64,000 bases of DNA from Syntrophobacterales bacterium (lineage in GTDB: Bacteria; Desulfobacterota; Desulfobaccia; Desulfobaccales; 0-14-0-80-60-11), in assembly GCA_023512475.1 (NCBI GenBank), contig JAILZL010000003.1, forward strand, positions 62,001-126,000. Reading direction: 5' to 3'. The position numbers and the translations under genes are program-made. Below the pieces are notes generated by a model. It saw nothing but the letters and a program-made list of their open reading frames with translations, did no database searches and was not told the origin of the DNA. The first letter of the stretch is position 1. Every line of letters starts with the position of its first letter. Of the stretch, positions 60,165 through 64,000 are shown one piece after another.

Positions 60165-60210
60165 TGCAGGGCCATCCGCCCGTCCGGTGCAGGGCCATCC
60201 GCCCGCCCGG
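60165..60210. repeat. 23-bp tandem repeat, two copies
   Basis: TGCAGGGCCATCCGCCCG followed by TCCGG (60165-60187), then the same with CCCGG (60188-60210): one mismatch in 23. Confidence 0.8.
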
Positions 60211-60335
60211 CCTTAGACTGCCCCCGGGCACTGCCCCAGGGAGGCTTTCCGGTGCTCCCGGTTCGGAGGGGCATCACCCCGGGCGATCCCCGGCTTTCCG
60301 GCCCCCAGGGGCGGCATGCATTTCGGCCCCCGCCT

Positions 60336-60419
60336 CACCCTGCGCTCTGGGGTCGGCCGTAAAGATGACCAGCGGGGACAGCGTCATTATGCGCCGCACC
60401 CTGCACCCTGGGGTCGGCC
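60336..60419. repeat. Interspersed 23-bp direct repeat pair
   Basis: CACCCTG-CGCTC-TGGGGTCGGCC at 60336-60358 and CACCCTG-CACCC-TGGGGTCGGCC at 60397-60419, starts 61 bp apart, two mismatches. Confidence 0.6.
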
Positions 60420-60490
60420 CTGCCATCCCCCCGGTGCCTTTCCGCCGCCCGCCGGGCCCCTGTGCCGGATATATTATCTTGGGTACCATG

Positions 60491-60542
60491 CCGTGCCCCG
60501 CCGCCGTGCCCCGCCGCCGTGGCCCGCCGCCGTGCCCCGCCT
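60491..60542. repeat. 13-bp tandem repeat, four copies
   Basis: CCGTGCCCCGCCG repeated four times (60491, 60504, 60517, 60530) with one mismatch in each of the last two copies. A likely slippage-prone tract. Confidence 0.8.
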
Positions 60543-60712
60543 CCGCCGTGGACGCGCCGCCCGCCTTCCTGCGCCGGCCCGCGCGCGGGTGATCGCCCCC
60601 GCGGTCCATGCCGGCAGCCGGGCATCTTTCCCCGGAGGGGCTGCCGCGCAAGGGTTAGTGCCCCTCCCCCCAGAGTCTGCCTCCGGCCGGTCTTATCCCT
60701 CCTGCGGCCCCC

Positions 60713-61719
60713 TTACGCCGGGGCCAGGCGCCAGAGGCGGGCCATGGTGCCCACGGGGCGATTCTCTTCGGCCTGACGGGCCTCCTCCGGGTGGACGGAG
60801 ACTCCGGGCAGGCTGGCCCGGGCCACCAGCTCGGCGATGGCCTCCAGATCCCGCACCGCCTGTCCCTTTTCCTGGCGCAGCGGGAAAGGCATCATCTGAT
60901 TGACCGCCGCCTCCACCGCCGGATCGTAGGACAGCCGCCCCAGGATCCGGGGGGAGATGCTGAGGAAGGAGGTGCAGACCCGCTCCACGATGGCCCCGGC
61001 CTGGAAGTCCCGGTCGCTCTTCACCATGTTCACCACCAGGTTGACCCGGAAATCCCGGAGCAGTTCCACCAGCCGCTGGTGCGCCTCCGGCTCGGTCTGC
61101 TTGAGCTTGAGGAGGACGTCATGCATGGACTTCACCTGCTCGGGGGCATCCTTGAGGTCGGTCTGCTGCAGCAGGTCCAACACCCGGGGGTGTTTGGCGA
61201 ATTCCCGGGAAATCTGCCGGTACAGGCCGCTTTTGATGAAGCCGTAGACATTCTGCAGGGACGTGGCCTGGCTGGTCAAAACGCAGATCTTCCCGGGCGA
61301 ATAGTTGAAGAAGTCCAGGACATTGAAGGAGGTGCCGCGCCCAGATCCAGGAGCACCAGGTCCGCGGGCAGATCCTCGATCTGGTTGAGCAGACGCACCT
61401 TCTGGGCATAGGTGGGGTTGGCCGCCCCGAGGATGTCGTCGGCGCCGCAGATCAGGCCGATGCCGGCGATCTGGGTCTCGATGATGAGGTCCTCCAGGCG
61501 GCTGACCCGTTTCAGGAGGAAGTCCTCCAGGGTGAGGGGCGGATAGCGCACTCCCATCAGCGTGTGGAGGTTGGCGCCGCCCAGGTCGGCGTCCACCAGA
61601 ATGACCTTCTTGCCCAGGCGGGCCAGGCAGATTCCCAGCCCCAGGGTGAAGACGCTTTTGCCCACTCCGCCTTTGCCGCCGCCGATGCTCCACAGTTTTT
61701 TCACGCTCAGGTCCTGCAT
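60713..61719 (-). pseudogene. MinD/ParA-family ATPase with a single-base frameshift
   Basis: Deviant Walker A ATPase, FlhG/MinD-like. The N-terminus has WSIGGGKGGVGKSVFTLGLG and LVDADLGGANLHTL, and the first frame runs to LPADLVLLDLGA. The protein then continues in another frame with GTSFNVLDFFNYSPGKI and goes on through NLVVNMVKSDRDFQAG to a stop at 60713. Near 61336 a missing base breaks GAGTSF. Joined, the product would be about 335 aa, the usual length. It may be a pseudogene, a sequencing error, or less likely programmed frameshifting. The ATG at 61719 has GGGAG upstream. The PilZ gene lies 28 bp upstream. Confidence 0.8.
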
Positions 61720-61747
61720 CGCCACTCCCTTGTGCATTCCGCCCGGG

Positions 61748-62347
61748 CTAGGACCGGGAAGCGGCCCGTCCCCGCCAGAGGCTCCAGAGGCTTTTGGCGG
61801 CCATCATCAGGCAGCCGTAGAGGGCCAGGATGCAGCCGTACAGCTTCAGGGTGTCCGGGCCGGCCAGATACAGGGTGGTGCCGGCGGCCACCGCCCCCAC
61901 CCCCACCAGATAGGCGGCCTGCTCCGCCACCTGGGCCGGGCGGCGGTGATGCACCTCATCCCAGGCGTCCCACAGTTCTTTGAGGTCCCGGGGGAAAGAC
62001 CCCAGGTGTTCTTCCAGCACCCGGCGCACCTCCAGTTCCGGTTCCTTGAGCTCGAAGGCCACGATGAAGCCCTGGGCCGCCGCCCGGGTCCAGGAGATGC
62101 GGCCCTCGATGTCCCGCACGGGGGAGGAGGCGGAGGGGACCGTGATCACGGCCTCCCGGCCGCTCAAGGAGAAAAAAGCCGGCGGGGCGTCGCGGTCCGG
62201 GATCTCCAGCAGTGCCCCGGTGGCTGACAGGCTGTTGATCCGCACCGGGAGCCGCAGGGGCTCCCGATCCCGTCCCCGGGGGGGCACGGAGAGGATGAGG
62301 TTCCCCGTCTCCCCGGAGGAGGTCTTCGGGCCATGGTGAGTGCTCAT
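61748..62347 (-). CDS. PilZ-like protein with two C-terminal membrane segments
   Basis: 199 aa. Residues 15-105 resemble a PilZ beta-barrel, with INSLSATGALLEI in place of the usual DxSxxG motif. A canonical RxxxR before it is not clear (RGRDREPLRL), so c-di-GMP binding is uncertain. A helical region (about 105-145) and two hydrophobic segments (AAYLVGVGAVAAGTTLYLAG and YGCILALYGCLMMAAKSLW) anchor it in the membrane. Its ATG at 62347 overlaps the previous stop by 4 bp. It links a primase-like protein and a MinD-like ATPase in one unit. Confidence 0.75.
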   Translation of the reverse strand: MSTHHGPKTSSGETGNLILSVPPRGRDREPLRLPVRINSLSATGALLEIPDRDAPPAFFSLSGREAVITVPSASSPVRDIEGRISWTRAAAQGFIVAFELKEPELEVRRVLEEHLGSFPRDLKELWDAWDEVHHRRPAQVAEQAAYLVGVGAVAAGTTLYLAGPDTLKLYGCILALYGCLMMAAKSLWSLWRGRAASRS

Positions 62348-63765
62348 TCCTGCCACCACGATCGATACCATCCCTTCTTCGGCTTTTTGGCGGTCAGCTG
62401 CTGGCGGAGATACTCCAGCTCCGCAGTCCACTGACTCTCCAGCTTGTCCCGGAGGGCCTTGTTCTGCCGGTTCTCCCGCCGGAAGAATTCCTGCAGGGCC
62501 CCCAGCTTCCCCAGCTCATAGATCATGGCCTCGTAGCGCCGGCGCTCCACCAGGAGATTTTCCTGGGTGAGGCGCAGCATCTCCTGCCAGGTGGGGGGGA
62601 GGGGGCCCCCGGGCTCGGGCCGGGCATGGCCGTTGCCCCCGGGAGGGGAGGGCACCATGCCCGCGTAAGGCGCGGCCTCCGGAGGGCCGGGCAGGGGAGC
62701 CCCGGGGTCTGTGGCGGCGGGAGAGCCGGCCTGCGGTCCCGGACCCGGGGGATTATCCGGGGACAGCGGCTCCACCCCGGAGAGGGACTGCTTCACCAGC
62801 TCCTCCAGGTGGGCCGCCTTCTCCCAGGAATCCCGGGTGTCCCCCAGGGGCGCATGCCACAGCAGCCCCATCAGCACCGCCGGATCCTCCAGCCCCACGG
62901 CCCGGGCCTCCATCAGCAGGGTGCGGTAGTAGGCCTCAAAGGAGGTGGCCGGGGCCAGCAAGGCCTGGAGTATGCGGGGGTGGGGCTGGATCAGCGGGTA
63001 GATGCGGCTCCAGGCCATGACCTCCGGCAAGGGTCGGGCCTGCTCCGCCTGAAGGCGCGGGGCGTGGTCGCTGATGAAGCGGCACAGCGCCGGGGAGGGC
63101 CGGGTGGGGGGGCTCTCCCACGGCGGCCGCAGCCACCGCAGGTTGGTCTGCAGCTGGGGCTCCATGGAGGGCGGCGCCAGCACCAGGCCCCCCTCTCCGA
63201 AGATCATGATCTGGAAGCCTTCCAGGAAAAAGGACGACGGCGGCTGCCAGCCCTTGGGCAGGGTATAGTAGTGCTGCTCCCGTTGCAGACCCACTTCCGC
63301 CACACAGCCGGAGCCCCACTCCCCCCGGCGGTCGAAGGGGGGGCGGCTCTCCTCCCGGTGCACCTCCACCACCAGCAGCCGGGAAGGGGCGCCGGTGCGG
63401 ATGCCCAGGTTCACCTGGTAGCCCTCCAGGCTCCAATCCGCCAGCCGGGCCGCCCAGGCCTCCTCCGCCTCCCGGAAATCCAGGTCATAGGCGGGTTCCC
63501 CCCTCAGATTGACGGCCACCAGCTCCCAGCCCATTTTGCGGTACTTCCCGGCGTATTGGATCAGGGTGTCAGAGTAATCCAGATTCCGTTTCAGATGCAG
63601 GATGCGGTCCAGCTCCTCCTCCCTCAGGCCAGAGAAGTTCCGCTGCGGGGCCGGGCGCTCTCCGGAGGCGCCTTTGCCGCGTCGGGGGCTGCCGCTTGTG
63701 CCCCCCTCGGCGGCCGCCTCCTGGGGGAGGCCCCGGCCGCTGTGCCTCAGGAAAGTGTCCTCCAC
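62344..63765 (-). CDS. Degenerate primase-polymerase-like protein with C-terminal coiled coil
   Basis: 473 aa from a GTG at 63765, with GAGG 7 nt upstream. The frame stays open towards 63993, but the upstream residues look non-coding. Residues 45-200 resemble the bifunctional primase-polymerase (AEP) fold: GYQVNLGIRTGAPSRLLVVE, EQHYYTLPKGWQ and MIFGEGGLVLAPPS. The catalytic DxD appears as EVH and the third motif Asp as Met, so it is probably inactive. A helical middle, a Pro/Gly-rich linker and a C-terminal coiled coil (TQENLLVERRRYEAMIYELG) follow. No helicase domain is present. Confidence 0.65.
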   Translation of the reverse strand: MEDTFLRHSGRGLPQEAAAEGGTSGSPRRGKGASGERPAPQRNFSGLREEELDRILHLKRNLDYSDTLIQYAGKYRKMGWELVAVNLRGEPAYDLDFREAEEAWAARLADWSLEGYQVNLGIRTGAPSRLLVVEVHREESRPPFDRRGEWGSGCVAEVGLQREQHYYTLPKGWQPPSSFFLEGFQIMIFGEGGLVLAPPSMEPQLQTNLRWLRPPWESPPTRPSPALCRFISDHAPRLQAEQARPLPEVMAWSRIYPLIQPHPRILQALLAPATSFEAYYRTLLMEARAVGLEDPAVLMGLLWHAPLGDTRDSWEKAAHLEELVKQSLSGVEPLSPDNPPGPGPQAGSPAATDPGAPLPGPPEAAPYAGMVPSPPGGNGHARPEPGGPLPPTWQEMLRLTQENLLVERRRYEAMIYELGKLGALQEFFRRENRQNKALRDKLESQWTAELEYLRQQLTAKKPKKGWYRSWWQE

Positions 63766-64000
63766 GATTGATCCTCGACCCCTGGATAAGTGGACGGCGG
63801 GCTTGGGGTGCCTGAACAGCCGCCCGGAACTGTCCCCTGGGCGGCGCCCGATGAGACGTTCCGGACGCTTTCCCGCCAGGAAACCCGGCCAACGGGCGCC
63901 CCCGCCTGGCTCCCGCGCTGCCGCTCCCCCCCTTGCACTCCCCGGTTCTTCCCCGGCCGCCCGCTGGCCCCTGAACCGCAAGCCCGGAGCCACGCCCCTC
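63766..64000. other. Window end, no gene assigned
   Basis: GC-rich sequence. On the minus strand the frame of the primase-like gene continues open but with Arg/Gly/Pro-rich low-complexity translation. I see no promoter. Confidence 0.4.

Larger units (their letters stand above)
60000..60712. other. Intergenic region with tandem repeats
   Basis: About 710 bp without a supported gene, rich in short repeats: two 23-bp units at 60165-60210, a 23-bp pair 61 bp apart at 60336-60419, and four 13-bp units at 60491-60542. An AT-rich TATATTATC lies just before the last repeat block and could be a -10 for either strand, but no -35 is evident. Confidence 0.5.

Noticed and set aside
60336-60419. Two 23-bp direct repeats separated by 38 bp, like a minimal CRISPR
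   Set aside because: Only two units, imperfect, not palindromic, and no cas genes in the window.
1-64000. tRNA, rRNA, insertion sequence, integrase or phage genes
   Set aside because: No cloverleaf with a T-loop GGTTCRANNCC, no rRNA segments and no transposase or integrase motifs were noticed on either strand.

Overview
This is a GC-rich chromosomal window from a sulfate-reducing bacterium, most probably a Desulfobacterota (former Deltaproteobacteria) lineage. The key evidence is an intact dsrMKJOP operon (38686-43824). An ATP-dependent PEP carboxykinase, an Aquifex-type aconitase, a homocysteine-biosynthesis (DUF39) protein and a selenocysteine-containing methyltransferase fit the same assignment. 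The exact genus cannot be read from the sequence. No rRNA, tRNA, insertion sequence, prophage or CRISPR array was recognised. Most long open frames antisense to the genes are GC-bias shadows and are left out.

Layout. 1-14983 (all minus): a division and cell-wall (dcw) cluster transcribed mraZ-rsmH-ftsL-ftsI-murE-murF-mraY-murD-ftsW, a gap of about 1 kb, then murG-murC-ftsQ. It starts from a clear promoter with three MraZ boxes. murB is absent from its usual place between murC and ftsQ. 15157-22204: ruvX, an EamA protein, a glycerophosphodiesterase, aconitase, a DUF502 protein, an aldehyde dehydrogenase and a nitrilase-family amidase. 22310-24169 (minus): a sigma-70 factor followed by a DksA/TraR protein and a strong terminator. 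24263-26661 (plus): a YhaM-like HD/OB protein and two universal stress proteins sharing a nearly identical 127-bp block. 26678-33966 (minus): YihY, a lipoprotein, a coiled-coil protein, RicT, HolB, an ArsM-like selenoprotein and GuaA. 34104-38645: a zinc-ribbon protein, PckA, a CBS protein plus HPP membrane protein pair, and small proteins leading to the dsr locus.

38082-44438: the dsr locus. It has a promoter with a palindrome over its -10 element, an RsbRD-like regulator gene, dsrM-dsrK-dsrJ-dsrO-dsrP, a universal stress protein and a terminator. The encoded membrane complex links the quinone pool and periplasmic haems to cytoplasmic sulfite reduction by DsrAB/DsrC, whose genes are outside this window. 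44497-51046: DUF72, two small zinc-binding proteins, a site-2 protease with CBS domains, LepA and HemW. 51233-54707 (minus): a sulfur-handling operon of DUF39, LarE, ArsC and a ThiI/MnmA-like ATPase. 54893-64000: MarC, a B12-binding radical SAM enzyme, small proteins, DUF4198, HD-GYP, and a three-gene unit of a degenerate primase-polymerase-like protein, a PilZ membrane protein and a MinD-like ATPase with a frameshift.

Main points for a second look. (1) The methyltransferase at 31506-32258 reads through an in-frame UGA that aligns with a catalytic cysteine of ArsM, and a strong SECIS-like hairpin follows. (2) A roughly 130-bp intergenic repeat occurs in at least three and perhaps four copies. 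(3) A 17-bp palindrome overlaps the dsr promoter. (4) The primase-like/PilZ/MinD unit is not a system I recognise.
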